Source of the DNA: Methylibium sp035476815
Lineage (GTDB): Bacteria; Pseudomonadota; Gammaproteobacteria; Burkholderiales; Burkholderiaceae_C
NCBI GenBank assembly: GCA_035476815.1
Contig: DATILD010000091.1
Location: 39,292-103,291 of the forward strand
Direction of reading: 5' to 3'
DNA: 64,000 nucleotides
Every line of letters starts with the position of its first letter. The first letter of the stretch is position 1. The translations under genes and the position numbers were made by a program. Under the pieces are notes generated by a model, which ran no database searches, was not told the DNA's origin, and worked only from the letters and a program-made list of their open reading frames with translations. Of the stretch, positions 43,777-55,878 are shown one piece after another.

Positions 43777-44962
43777 GATCCTCGCGGAGGTGATTCGAAA
43801 GCATAGCGCCGCGCGGCGGCGCATCGCCGGGGAGGCGGAAGGCCGCGACGGCCTGCAGCAACCCTGTCGCCTGCCGGTCCAGGGCCTGCGCGGCAGCCCC
43901 GTTGCTGGTCACCAGCGCGGCGCTGTCGCGCGTGCGGGCGTCGAGCGCCGATAGCGCCTGGTCCAACTGCTCGATCTCGCCGCTCTGCGCCTTGCTGTCG
44001 TGCCCGATCGCGTCGATCTTGTCGGCCACCGCGGCCACCGCGGCCACGATGTGCTGCACCGCGGCGCCGGCCTGGCGCACTTGCGCGTCACCGCTGCACG
44101 CCTGCTGGACGCTCGCTGCGATGAGCGCCTTCACGTCGGCAGCGGCTTCGGTACTCCGTTGCGCCAGCGCCCGCACCTCGCGCGCGACCACCGCGAACTC
44201 GCGCCCTGCCGGGCCCGCACGCGTGGCCGCGGCGGCGGCATTGAGGGCCAGCACCGTGGTCTGGCAGGCGAGTTGGTCGATCAGGCCCGCGATGTGATCG
44301 ATGCGACCCGCGTCGTCGGTGATCGCCCGCATCGCCGTCACGACCCGCGCGATTCCGCTCTGGCCTTCGTCCGCCGCCGCGCACGCCTCGCCGGCCTGCG
44401 CGCGCGCCTGCTGCGCGTGGTCGGCGTTGCGCCGCACGGCGCCGGCCAGCGTCCGCATGCGCTCGGCGGCATGCCGCAACGCCGCCGCCTGTTCCTCGGT
44501 GCGGCGGCCGATCTCGGCCCCCCCGCGCGCGATCTGCGTGCTGGCTCCTGCCACGGCGGCGGCCTGCCCGTGCACGGCCGACACCAGCTCCACCAGCTTG
44601 GCCCGCATGCGCTCCAGATCGGCCATGACGCCGTGCGAGGAGGCGAAGGCCGCCGGGGCCAGGTCGCCGTTGGCCACGCGGCGCGCATGGGCGGCCAACT
44701 CGCGCGGCTCCGCGCCCAGCGCCTGCGACAGGCTGTGCGTCAGGCACACGGCCACGACGGCACCGCCCGCCGAGGCCAGCCCGGCGATGGCCGCGATGAG
44801 CCAGGCCGATTGGCGTCCGGCCTGCAAGGCCTGCGGCGTCCCCAGCTGCTGCGCCAGCGCCTGCATCTGCACGGCGGCGATCGCGGAGATCGCCGCCACC
44901 ATGAGCGCCGCGCCGCCGAAGGCGATCAACAGCCGGGTGGACACCTTCCAGGAATCGAGCAT
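43721..44962 (-). CDS. methyl-accepting chemotaxis-type protein between hoxB and hoxC
   Basis: The 413-residue protein starts MLDSWKVSTRLLIAFGG, with spans at about 10-32 and 53-77 separated by only some 20 periplasmic residues. A HAMP-like linker (80-130) and a long coiled-coil signalling domain (130-375) follow. The hairpin region LALNAAAAATRAGPAG and EFAVVAREVRALAQRS is recognisable, but two Glu residues normally used for trimer and CheA/CheW contacts (IEAARAGE) are Ala and Pro. It lies inside the H2-sensor operon, overlapping hoxC. It may be an H2-linked taxis receptor or a repurposed coiled-coil partner. Confidence 0.88.
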   Translation of the reverse strand: MLDSWKVSTRLLIAFGGAALMVAAISAIAAVQMQALAQQLGTPQALQAGRQSAWLIAAIAGLASAGGAVVAVCLTHSLSQALGAEPRELAAHARRVANGDLAPAAFASSHGVMADLERMRAKLVELVSAVHGQAAAVAGASTQIARGGAEIGRRTEEQAAALRHAAERMRTLAGAVRRNADHAQQARAQAGEACAAADEGQSGIARVVTAMRAITDDAGRIDHIAGLIDQLACQTTVLALNAAAAATRAGPAGREFAVVAREVRALAQRSTEAAADVKALIAASVQQACSGDAQVRQAGAAVQHIVAAVAAVADKIDAIGHDSKAQSGEIEQLDQALSALDARTRDSAALVTSNGAAAQALDRQATGLLQAVAAFRLPGDAPPRGAMLSNHLREDHESETHPTDRRSLQPGRG

Positions 44963-44984
44963 GCCGGTGTGCCGTCGCCAGGCA

Positions 44985-45980
44985 TCAACCCAGCCGCGTC
45001 TTGCGCGCCACCGGCGGCACCACGACATGGTCGGCCGTCGCGTTGGACCTCACGCGCTTGGGCGTCGCGCTCTTCGACAGCGAGGCCAGCGCGACGAACC
45101 AGGCCTTGGGCATGTCGGTCGGCAGGCCGATCGGGATGCCGGCGATCTTGGGCGTGACGCTGAACGGATGACCCGGATCCTGGAAGCCGGGCTCGGTGCA
45201 GCTGATGCAGGCATAGCCGCCGCGCGTGCACGAGCCCTCGCCGTTCCACAGCCGCGTGTTGCAGTCTGCATGGGCCTGCGTGCCCTTGCAGCCCATGTGC
45301 TCCATCATGCAGCCGAGGTCGGACGGCTTCTCGGCGCTGGCCTTGAACTCGTAGTACTCGTTGCGCGTGCAGCCGTGGTGCACGAGCTGGTCGGCGTAGA
45401 AGCGCGGTCGCGCGTAGGCATCGAGGTCGGCGGCGCCGAGCAGCCCGCCGGCCAGCGAGGCCAGCGTCTCGACCACCCAGCCCGGGTGGGTCGGGCAGCC
45501 GGCCACGTTGACCACCGGCAGGCCGCCGCGGGCGACGAAGTCGGCGCCGAGCAGCCCGCCCTTGCGGTCGTCGTCGTACTGGAGCCCGCAGGCGTCGGTC
45601 GGGTTGCTGCCGGTCGCCGTGATCCCACCCCAGGCCGCACAGCTGCCGACCGCGACGACCTGCCGGGCCACCGCCGCCAGCCGGCGCACCCAGTCGATCA
45701 TCGGCGTGTCGGTGCCGGCGAGCATGTGGAAGCGCCCACTGCCGTTCGGGCCGCGCAGCAGCGAGCCCTCGACGCACAGGGTGTCCAGCGGTGTGCGTCC
45801 CTGCAGGCAGTCGTCGAGCAGCTGCAGCAGCTCGTCGCCGCTCGCGAGCGACAGCGACGGATGCCAGAGCAGCTTGATCCCCGCGTCGCGCAGCGACGCC
45901 GGGAAGTCGGTGGTGTCGGCGCACAGCAGCGACATGCTGCAGCCGCCGCAGCCACCGGATTGCAGCCAGAGCGTGTTCAT
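44985..45980 (-). CDS. hoxB: regulatory [NiFe]-hydrogenase small subunit HoxB
   Basis: The 331-residue subunit lacks a Tat signal, as expected for the cytoplasmic H2 sensor. It has the proximal-cluster CGGCS (LQSGGCGGCSMSLL), SCAAWGG, AGCPTHPGW and the medial/distal set GCMMEHMGCKG and CNTRLWNGEGSC. A C-terminal tail of about 55 residues after the last cluster could contact HoxJ. The chemoreceptor-like gene follows after 22 bases. Confidence 0.94.
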   Translation of the reverse strand: MNTLWLQSGGCGGCSMSLLCADTTDFPASLRDAGIKLLWHPSLSLASGDELLQLLDDCLQGRTPLDTLCVEGSLLRGPNGSGRFHMLAGTDTPMIDWVRRLAAVARQVVAVGSCAAWGGITATGSNPTDACGLQYDDDRKGGLLGADFVARGGLPVVNVAGCPTHPGWVVETLASLAGGLLGAADLDAYARPRFYADQLVHHGCTRNEYYEFKASAEKPSDLGCMMEHMGCKGTQAHADCNTRLWNGEGSCTRGGYACISCTEPGFQDPGHPFSVTPKIAGIPIGLPTDMPKAWFVALASLSKSATPKRVRSNATADHVVVPPVARKTRLG

Positions 45981-46013
45981 GGCAACAGACCTCCGTGGTG
46001 CCGTAAGCCGCGC

Positions 46014-47488
<1,475 letters not shown>

Positions 47489-47492
<4 letters not shown>

Positions 47493-49228
47493 CGCCGCGG
47501 CGCCTCGCGGTGGACCGCCAGGTGGCGCGGCGTCCAGGCCTGCGGCTTGCGGTAGACGAAGTGGTGCCGCGCGACGTGGTAGCTCGGGTCGAAACCGTAG
47601 AAGTTGCGATGCATGCGCTGCAGTTCCTCGGTGCGGTAGGCGGCCAGCGGCTTGCGGGCCTCGTCCTCGGCGCGGCGCGCTTGCTTGGCGGCGATGCGCT
47701 CTTCGACATTGTGCGCCGCTGCCCGCGCGGCGGCCTCGGCATCGGCCGCCTGCTGCGGCGCGTCGGCCCCGAGTACCAGGTCGACCAGCCCGAGCTGGCA
47801 GGCCTGCGCCGCCAACAGCGGCAGCCGGGCCTGCATCAGCTCGGCCGCGCGCGCCGCCCCGACGCGCCGCGGCAGCGTGTAGGTCCAGTACTCGCTGCCA
47901 TGCAGGTTGCCCATGTTCTTGTAGTGCGGGTTCAGCACCACCCCCTCGCAGGCCCACACCTCGTCGGCGGCCAGCGCCAGGAAGCAGCCGCCGGCGCCGG
48001 CGTTGCCGCGCAGCAGCGCGACGGTGAGGCGGTCGGTCAGTGTCAGGATCTCGTGCGCGACCTCGTCGATGGCCTCGATGTTGCGCATCGACGCATCGGC
48101 CGCGCTGGCGCCGTCGAGCGTGGCGGCCTCGATGTCGTGCAGGTGGATGCCGTTGCTGAAGCACTCGGCGCCGCCGTCGAGCACCAGCACGCGTGTATCG
48201 CGCGCGCGCAGCTCGTCCAGCGCGGCCGCGAGGCGCAGGCACTGGCGGGTCGACATCGCGCCGTTGTAGAACTCGAAACTCAGCACCCCGACGCGCGCGC
48301 CGACCGGGCCGAACTCGCGGTAGCGCAGTTCGTCCCATTGCCCGGCCGGGCGTTCCAGCGGCACCGGCAGTTCGGGCAAGCCGGTCGCCTCGGCCGCGAA
48401 GGCGCGCGTGGCCGCGAGCTTGAGCGTGTCCGCTTCGGCCGTTGCGCGGCGCACATGGCCGATCCACACGCCCCCGTCGAGGGTGCGCAGCAGCAGTGCC
48501 GGGCCACGCCTTGCGATCGGCGCGCCAGGTGCGCCCGCCGGCGCATGGGCCAGGTCGTCGGTACAGGCCGCGTGCGCGTCGAACAAGCGGCACGGCAGGC
48601 CGAACAGCGCATCGGCCACGCCCGGGAAGCCGTCGGCGGCGCGCAGCTTGCGCAGCACCGTCGCGCTGTCGTCCTGCAACCAGTCGATCGCGCGGTCGGT
48701 CTGCCGCATCAGCGGCTGCCAGACGCCAAGCCGCGGCGGCAGTTGCGGCGCCGGCTGCGGCGCCGCCAGGCCGGGTCGGAAGCGCGCGAGCGCATCGAAT
48801 ACCGCCGCGACCGCCGCTTGCGTGACGTCGCGCCGGTAGATGTCGGCCTTGGTGGCCCCGGCGCGCAAGACGATCGGCCGCCAGGCCCAGACCGGCCCGG
48901 CGTCGAACTCGGCGGTGGCCTGCAGCACCGTGACGCCGCCGTCGCGCTCGCCGCGCTGCAGCGCCCAGTCGAGCGCCGAGGGGCCGCGGTCGCCGGGCGG
49001 TCCCGGGTGCACGACCAGGCAGAGGACGCGCGACCAGACGCTCTCGGGGATGCGCCGCTTCAGGAAGGGCGCGATGACGAGCTCGGGCCGCCACAGCGCG
49101 ACCGCCTCCTCGGTGACGCTGTCGGCGATGTCGTACTCGACGGCCACCACGTGGCCGGCGGCGCGCAACTCGACGAACAGGCGCTGCGTCAGGCCGTTGA
49201 AGAGGTGGCTGAGCAGCAGGATGCGCAT
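47489..49228 (-). CDS. hypX: HypX (HoxX), aerobic CO-ligand synthesis
   Basis: HypX converts the formyl group of N10-formyltetrahydrofolate to CO for the Ni-Fe site when oxygen is present. The 579-residue protein has an N-terminal formyltransferase-like domain (1-270; HPGPPGDRGPSALDWAL includes the formyl-transfer motif) and a C-terminal enoyl-CoA-hydratase-like domain (about 300-550; HDIEAATLDG, NAGAGGCFLAL). It marks the system as adapted to aerobic maturation. Confidence 0.93.
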
Positions 49229-49245
49229 GGTGCCGACCGGGCCGT

Positions 49246-49737
49246 TCAAGAGCCGCTGCGGATCTGCTGCACCAGCCGCGCCGCACGCCTGGCGCCCTGG
49301 TAGACGCCGAGGGCGTCCTGCACGCCGCGCAGCGCCTGTTCGAAGGCAACGGCGTCGCGCGCCTGCCGCACCGCCTGGCCGTGGCTGCCGCCGCCAGGGC
49401 CGAACAGGCGCTCGAGCAGCTCGAGCGCACGCGCCTGGGCGGCGGGCAGGTCGATGGCGGGAGCTGGTGCCGGCGCGGGCATGGCGGGCGCGGGCTCGGC
49501 GTCGCGCTCGACCCGCGCCACCCGGGGCGCCCGCCCGGCCGGCTCGATCAGCCCCAGCCCCAGCAGGCCTTGCAGCAAGTCGTCCGTCGGTTCGCCGAAC
49601 AGCACGCGCAGCGCGGCCGTCGGCATGCTGCCATTGCACAGGACCAGCAGCTGCCGCGAGCGCGCGTCCAGCGCCGGGCCGCGGCTTTGCAGCGCCTGCC
49701 GGCCGCGCTCGGTCTTCTGCACCAGGGGCTCGTCCAT
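49246..49737 (-). CDS. unrecognised protein with winged-helix-like N-terminus
   Basis: The 163-residue protein begins with a pattern seen in small betaproteobacterial winged-helix proteins (ALDARSRQLLVLCNGSMPTA, then LLGLGLIEP), a Pro/Ala linker (about 83-97) and a helical end. It lies between hypE and hypX, a place that is empty in the Ralstonia operon. No function is proposed. Confidence 0.6.
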   Translation of the reverse strand: MDEPLVQKTERGRQALQSRGPALDARSRQLLVLCNGSMPTAALRVLFGEPTDDLLQGLLGLGLIEPAGRAPRVARVERDAEPAPAMPAPAPAPAIDLPAAQARALELLERLFGPGGGSHGQAVRQARDAVAFEQALRGVQDALGVYQGARRAARLVQQIRSGS

Positions 49738-49762
49738 GGCCGGCGGCTGCTGTCGACGGCTC

Positions 49763-50826
49763 TCAGCAGATGCGCGGCAACGGCTCGCCCGACAGCCAGT
49801 CGACGATGCGCCGGCCGCCCAGGCTCGTGCGCATCTGCACGAAGCGGTGCTCGTCGGCCTGCACGACGCCGATGCGTGTGGCCTGCGCCCCCAGCGGGTG
49901 CCGCCGCATCGCCGCCAGCACCGCCTCTGCCGCCTCGGGCGCGACGGCGGCGACGAGCTTGCCTTCGTTGGCGATGTACAGCGGATCGAGGCCGAGCAGC
50001 TCGCAGGCCGCCTCGACCTGCGGCAGCATCGGGATCGCCGCCTCGTCGAGCTCGATGCCCACGCCCGACTGGCCGGCGATCTCGTTGAGCGTGGTCGCCA
50101 GGCCGCCGCGCGTCGGATCGCGCAGCACGTGCAGCGCGCCCTCGGGCGCGGCGCCGAGCATCGCCTCGACCAGGCCGTGCAGCGCAGCGGTGTCGGAGGT
50201 GATCGCGGTCTCGAACTCGAGCGACTCGCGCTGCGACAGCACCGCCACGCCATGCTCGCCGATCGTGCCTGACAGCAGCAGCACGTCACCCGGCCGCGCG
50301 AGGGCGCCGCCGATGTCGCGCCCGCGCGGCAGCACGCCGACGCCGGTGGTCGAGATGAAGCAGCCGTCGCCCTTGCCCTGCTCGACCACCTTGGTGTCGC
50401 CGGTGACGATAACCACCCCGGCGGCCCGCGCGGCCGCGGCCATCGAGCGCACGAGGCGCCGCAGGTCGGCGAGCGCGAAGCCTTCCTCGAGGATGAAGCT
50501 GGCGGCCAGCCACAGCGGGCGCGCGCCCAGCATCGCGAGGTCGTTGACCGTGCCATGCACGGCCAGGCCGCCCAGGTCGCCGCCCGGGAAGAACAGCGGC
50601 GACACGACATGCGCGTCGGTCGCCATCACCAGGCGCCCGCCCTCGGCGAGCTCGCGCGGCGCCGGCAGCGCGGCACCGTCGTTGCCCTGGCGCAGGTACT
50701 CGTTGTCGAACTCGGCGGCGAACAGCTCGGCGATCAGCTGGGCCGACGCGCGGCCGCCGGCGCCATGGTTCATGTCGATGCGGCCGCGCTTCCAGTCGAG
50801 CGGCCGGACATAGTCCTTCCTTGTGC

Positions 50827-50830
<4 letters not shown>
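49763..50830 (-). CDS. hypE: hydrogenase maturation protein HypE (set 2)
   Basis: The 355-residue protein ends in PRIC with the thiocarboxamide/thiocyanate-carrying Cys, and has MNHGAGGRAS, TGDTKVVEQ and DPTRGGLATTLNE. It differs clearly from the set 1 HypE at 23136, so it is an old duplicate or separately acquired. The start overlaps the hypD stop. Confidence 0.95.
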
Positions 50831-51971
<1,141 letters not shown>

Positions 51972-51975
<4 letters not shown>

Positions 51976-52214
51976 GCAGCGACTCCCCGCGCGTCCAGCG
52001 CGTCGCCGAGCTCGGCGAACAGCGCCAGCGTGCGCGCCGCCTCGGCGGGGTCGACCATGCCGATCGCGTGGCCGACGTGGACGATGACGTAGTCGCCCGG
52101 CTGCGCCTCGGGCACCAGCGCGACGGACACGTCCTTGCGCACGCCGCCGAGCTCCACCGTGGCGAGCGCGCCCTCCTTCAGCGCGACGACGCGCGCGGGC
52201 AGGGCTAGGCACAT
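51972..52214 (-). CDS. hypC: hydrogenase maturation chaperone HypC (set 2)
   Basis: The 80-residue protein starts MCLALPARVVAL; Cys2 is the iron-complex ligand. It has the compact HypC length, unlike the longer set 1 version. Confidence 0.95.
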
Positions 52215-53380
52215 GGGCAGGCCTCCTCGGCGGGATGGGATGTCGTGAGACCGGCCTCGAGCGTGCCGTCGGCCAGCTGCTGCGCGGCGACCCAGGCCTG
52301 GCCGAGCGCGAGGCCGGCATCGCCGCAGCTCACGTTGTCGGGCTGCCTCACCTCCAGCCCGGCCGCGCGCAGCGCCGTGCCCAGGCGCGCGGTCAGCAGG
52401 CGGTTGAGGAAGCAGCCGCCGCCGAGCGCGACCTCGCGGCAGCCCTGCGCGCGCGCCGCGGCGATCGCCGCCTGCGCCAGCGCCGCGGCCAGCCCCAGGT
52501 GGAAGCGCGCCGCGCCCTCGCCTTGTGCCGCCGGCGTCGCGCGCTCGGCCAGCGCGCGCAGCTCGTCGAACAGGGGCCGCAGGTCGAGCCCCGCGGCGGC
52601 AGCCACGCCCGGTGCGGCATGCCCGGCCAGCCACTCGGTGGCACATTGTTCGAGGGCGATCGCCGCCTCCGCCTCGCCGGCCTGCCGCACGCTGAGGCCG
52701 AGCAGGCCCGCCGCCGCGTCGAACCAGCGCCCGGCGCTGGTCGTGCGCGGGCAGTGCAGCCCGCGCTCGAGCATCGTGGCCAGCCGCGTGGCCTGGGCCG
52801 CACCGACGGCCGCGCCGAGGCGGGGCACGATCTCGGCGCCGCGGCCCAACGCATGGAGCGCGGCCGCCGCCATGCGCCAGGGCTCGCGCGCGGCGACATC
52901 GCCGCCGGGCAGCGCCAGTGCCGGCAGGTGCGCGAGCCGCTGCCAGCGCGCGCCGGCCACCCACAGCAGCTCGCCGCCCCAGGCCTGGCCGTCGCTGCCG
53001 AGGCCGACGCCATCGAGGGCCAGGCCGATCACGGCCTCGCGGCTGCCGCGCTCGGCCTGCACGACGGCGATGTGCGCGTGATGGTGCTGCACGGCGATGG
53101 CCGGCACGCCCAGGCGTTCGCTCCAGGCCAGCGCGAGCCGCGTGCTCTCGAAGTCCGGGTGCAGGTCGTGCGCGACCGCATCGATGCGCCCCGGCGCCGC
53201 GGCGGCCAGCGTGGCGATCGAGGCCTCGAGCGCGCGGCAGGCTTCGGGCGTGCCGAGATCACCGTGCAGCGGCGACCAGTGCACCGTGTCACCGTCGAGC
53301 AGGCAGGCGGTGTTCTTCAGCCAGGCGCCGAAGGCGAGCACGCGCGCCGGGGCCCGGCGCGGCAGCGTCTGGACCTTCAT
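52205..53380 (-). CDS. hypF: short HypF (Kae1-like domain only, set 2)
   Basis: The 391-residue protein aligns only with the C-terminal half of HypF: LAFGAWLKNTACLLDGD, HHHAHIAVVQAE and the late LGGGCFLNRLL with SCGDAGLALGQ. The acylphosphatase, zinc-finger and YrdC domains are absent. A similarly short HypF1 occurs in the Ralstonia membrane-bound hydrogenase operon, so this is a genuine form and not decay. It may depend on the full-length HypF at 27026 for carbamoyl activation. Confidence 0.9.
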   Translation of the reverse strand: MKVQTLPRRAPARVLAFGAWLKNTACLLDGDTVHWSPLHGDLGTPEACRALEASIATLAAAAPGRIDAVAHDLHPDFESTRLALAWSERLGVPAIAVQHHHAHIAVVQAERGSREAVIGLALDGVGLGSDGQAWGGELLWVAGARWQRLAHLPALALPGGDVAAREPWRMAAAALHALGRGAEIVPRLGAAVGAAQATRLATMLERGLHCPRTTSAGRWFDAAAGLLGLSVRQAGEAEAAIALEQCATEWLAGHAAPGVAAAAGLDLRPLFDELRALAERATPAAQGEGAARFHLGLAAALAQAAIAAARAQGCREVALGGGCFLNRLLTARLGTALRAAGLEVRQPDNVSCGDAGLALGQAWVAAQQLADGTLEAGLTTSHPAEEACPCA

Positions 53381-54357
53381 CCGAGCCCCGCCTGGTCCAG
53401 CCGGGCCTCGAGCTCGGCAATGCGCGCGCGCAGCGCGGCCTCGTCGCTGCCGCCGGCCGGCACGTCGCCCTGGTCGTCGTCCTGCAGCAGCCAGTCGAGC
53501 CAGGCGTCCAGCCCCTGGCCGGTCTTCGCCGAGACCAGCATCACCGCGATGCCCGGGTTGACGCGGCGTGCGTACTCGATGCAGCGCGCGACGTCGAAGT
53601 CCAGATGCGGCAGCAGGTCGATCTTGTTGAGCAGCATCAGCCCGGCCGCGGCGAACATGTCGGGGTACTTCAGCGGCTTGTCCTCGCCCTCGGTGACCGA
53701 CAGGATCGCTACCTTGACGCGCTCGCCCAGGTCCCACAGCGCCGGGCAGACGAGGTTGCCGACGTTCTCGATGAAGAGCAGCGCGCCGGGGCGGTGATGC
53801 GGATCATGGTCATGCGCGTGGTCATGCGGGTGGTGGTGCGCATGGTCGTGCAGGTCCAGCCGCGCGAAGGCGTCACCGACCATCTGCGCGTCGAGGTGGC
53901 AGCCCTTGCCGGTGTTCACCTGGATCGCCGGCGCGCCGGTGGCGCGGATGCGGTCGGCATCGTTGCTGGTCTGCTGGTCGCCCTCGATCACCGCCAGCGG
54001 CAGCGCCGGCGCCCGTCGGCGCAGCGCCTCGATGGTGGCGCACAGCAGCGTGGTCTTGCCCGAGCCCGGGCTGGAGACGAGGTTGTAGGCGACCACGCCG
54101 TGGCCGCGGAAGTGCGCGCGGTTGATCGCCGCCAGGCGCTTGTTCTCGCCCAGCACATCGGCCTCGAGCCGGATCGCGCGCTCGGGGCTCAGGCCCGGCA
54201 CCGACACGCGCGCGACGCCGGCGCCGTAGTGCAGGTCGCCATGGCGCGGGTCGACGGTGACCTGCGCGGCCGACCCGGTGCCGTGGGCGTGGTCGTCGTG
54301 CGAGTCAGGCTCGACGGAGGAATGAACAGGCTGGCTGCAACCGCAGACGACACACAT
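53377..54357 (-). CDS. hypB: HypB with an internal His-rich insertion (set 2)
   Basis: The 326-residue GTPase starts MCVVCGCSQ (nickel motif) and has SSPGSGKTT, NTGKGCHLDAQM, IENVGNLVCPALWDLGE and NKIDLL. In addition to a modest N-terminal His tract, a run of His and Asp (about residues 190-210, DHAHHHPHDHAHDHDPHH) is inserted inside the G domain between the metal site and Walker B. The C-terminus has a coiled-coil-like tail. Confidence 0.93.
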   Translation of the reverse strand: MCVVCGCSQPVHSSVEPDSHDDHAHGTGSAAQVTVDPRHGDLHYGAGVARVSVPGLSPERAIRLEADVLGENKRLAAINRAHFRGHGVVAYNLVSSPGSGKTTLLCATIEALRRRAPALPLAVIEGDQQTSNDADRIRATGAPAIQVNTGKGCHLDAQMVGDAFARLDLHDHAHHHPHDHAHDHDPHHRPGALLFIENVGNLVCPALWDLGERVKVAILSVTEGEDKPLKYPDMFAAAGLMLLNKIDLLPHLDFDVARCIEYARRVNPGIAVMLVSAKTGQGLDAWLDWLLQDDDQGDVPAGGSDEAALRARIAELEARLDQAGLG

Positions 54358-54368
54358 GGGGTGCTCCT

Positions 54369-54719
54369 TCAATCTTCGTCGTGAACGATCATCTCGACCA
54401 CGCGCAGCTCGGTCCCGCCGGTCGCGTGCAGCCGGTGGCCGCCGCAGCGCGGGCAGGCCTCGGTGCGCGCGCGGATCGAGACGCTGGTGCTGCAGCCCAG
54501 ACACCAGGCGCTGGCCGCGGGTTCGGCTATGTCGACGCTCGCCCCGTCGAGACAGGTGCCGGGCGCGATCGCTTCGAGGGCAAAGCGCAGCGCGCGCGGC
54601 TCGACGCCGGCCAGCGCCCCGGCTTCCAGGTGCAGATGCTTGACGCGGCGGAAGCGCTCGCGCGCAGCCGCCTGCTCCACGACCCGCAGGATGCCGCCGG
54701 CCAGGCTCATCTCATGCAT
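54369..54719 (-). CDS. hypA: hydrogenase nickel metallochaperone HypA (set 2)
   Basis: The 116-residue protein begins MHEMSLAGG (nickel-binding Met-His-Glu) and has the zinc site CLGCS and CPRCGGH. It overlaps hoxV by eight bases. Confidence 0.94.
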   Translation of the reverse strand: MHEMSLAGGILRVVEQAAARERFRRVKHLHLEAGALAGVEPRALRFALEAIAPGTCLDGASVDIAEPAASAWCLGCSTSVSIRARTEACPRCGGHRLHATGGTELRVVEMIVHDED

Positions 54720-55878
54720 GGCTGGCCTCCGCCTCGGTCTCGGTCTCGACGGCGATCTCGATGCAGGGGTCCAGCGCGGCGGCGGCCAGCACCGCCTCGT
54801 CGGCGGACCAGGGAGCGTCGCGCAGCGCGCGCGCCAGCGCGCCCTCGGGGTGGAAGTTCCATTCGGTGGGCGCGAGCACGCGACAGGCCGCGACGCGGGC
54901 CAGCACCGGGTCGTCGGCGCCCGGCTCGAGCTGCACCCAGTGCACCAGCAGCCCGCGCGCCATCTCGCTCCACGCGATGCCGGCGCCGTCGCCGAGGCAC
55001 AGCGCACCATGGCGCAGCGCCTGTTCATCGCTCGCGACGCGCAGCAGGTCCGGCAGGCGCGCTGCCAGGCGCAGCCACACCGTGTCGATCGCCCCGTCCG
55101 CCCCGCTGCAAGCGCGCGTCCACGGCCCGGTCTCGGCCGGCTGGCCGCGCCAGCGCGGGCGCTGCGCGAAGCCGGCCTCGGTCGCCAGGGACTGGGCCAG
55201 CGCCCGCATCTCGGTGTCGAGTGACTGGGCCGGCGCGTCGAGCAGCGCCAGCGGCCGGCAGGGCAGCGCCAAGGCCGCGGCCCGCGCGCGCACGGCGTCG
55301 AACCAGCGCGCCACCGGGTGCGCGTGGCGGGCCGCCCAGCGGGCCGTCCACTGCGGCGGATCGTCGCGCCAGGCGCGCAACCAGTCTCGCGACGGGCCGC
55401 CGATCAGCCGCTGCTCGATCCAGCGCGGCAGTTGCTCCAGGCTGCGCTCAAGCTGGTCGGCCGAGCCCTGCGCCGCGACGGCGTTCAGCGTCTGGACCCA
55501 GGGTGCTCCCTGCAGCCAGGTGCCGACCGCCAGACCGGCGACCGGCACGCGCGTCGGCAGGTCGAAGGCCAGCCGGTGCAGCAGCTCGCGCGTGGTGGCC
55601 AGGCGCAGCAGCTGCGCCGCGCGTTGCGCCTCGGCAGCGCTCTCGGCGAGGCCGAGCGCGGCATCGACCGCGCGCCGCGCCGTCAGGCGGTGCGCCGTCC
55701 CACACAGCGCGAACACCGCGCCCAGCAGATCGGGCAGCATCGCCGCGCGCCGGCCTGCGGTCAGGCGGCGCATGCCCTCGGCGCTGACGATCGGCCGCTC
55801 GCAATGGATCGGCCGCTCGCTGCCGGGACACAGCGTCAGCCGGCCGGCGAGTTTGGCGGGGTTCGGGACGCCGTTCAT
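54712..55878 (-). CDS. hoxV: HoxV (HupK-like) hydrogenase assembly protein
   Basis: The 388-residue protein is a shortened relative of hydrogenase large subunits. It keeps LAPTEWNFHPEG and a C-terminal DPCIEI that recalls the DPCxxC motif but lacks both full CxxC pairs. HoxV/HupK holds the Fe(CN)2CO unit during assembly of the membrane-bound enzyme. The ATG overlaps the hoxT stop. Confidence 0.9.
   Translation of the reverse strand: MNGVPNPAKLAGRLTLCPGSERPIHCERPIVSAEGMRRLTAGRRAAMLPDLLGAVFALCGTAHRLTARRAVDAALGLAESAAEAQRAAQLLRLATTRELLHRLAFDLPTRVPVAGLAVGTWLQGAPWVQTLNAVAAQGSADQLERSLEQLPRWIEQRLIGGPSRDWLRAWRDDPPQWTARWAARHAHPVARWFDAVRARAAALALPCRPLALLDAPAQSLDTEMRALAQSLATEAGFAQRPRWRGQPAETGPWTRACSGADGAIDTVWLRLAARLPDLLRVASDEQALRHGALCLGDGAGIAWSEMARGLLVHWVQLEPGADDPVLARVAACRVLAPTEWNFHPEGALARALRDAPWSADEAVLAAAALDPCIEIAVETETEAEASHA

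Noticed and set aside
52205..53380. The short HypF as a truncated pseudogene
   Set aside because: The frame is intact, starts with its own ATG four bases into the hypB stop, and a similarly short HypF is known from the Ralstonia operon.
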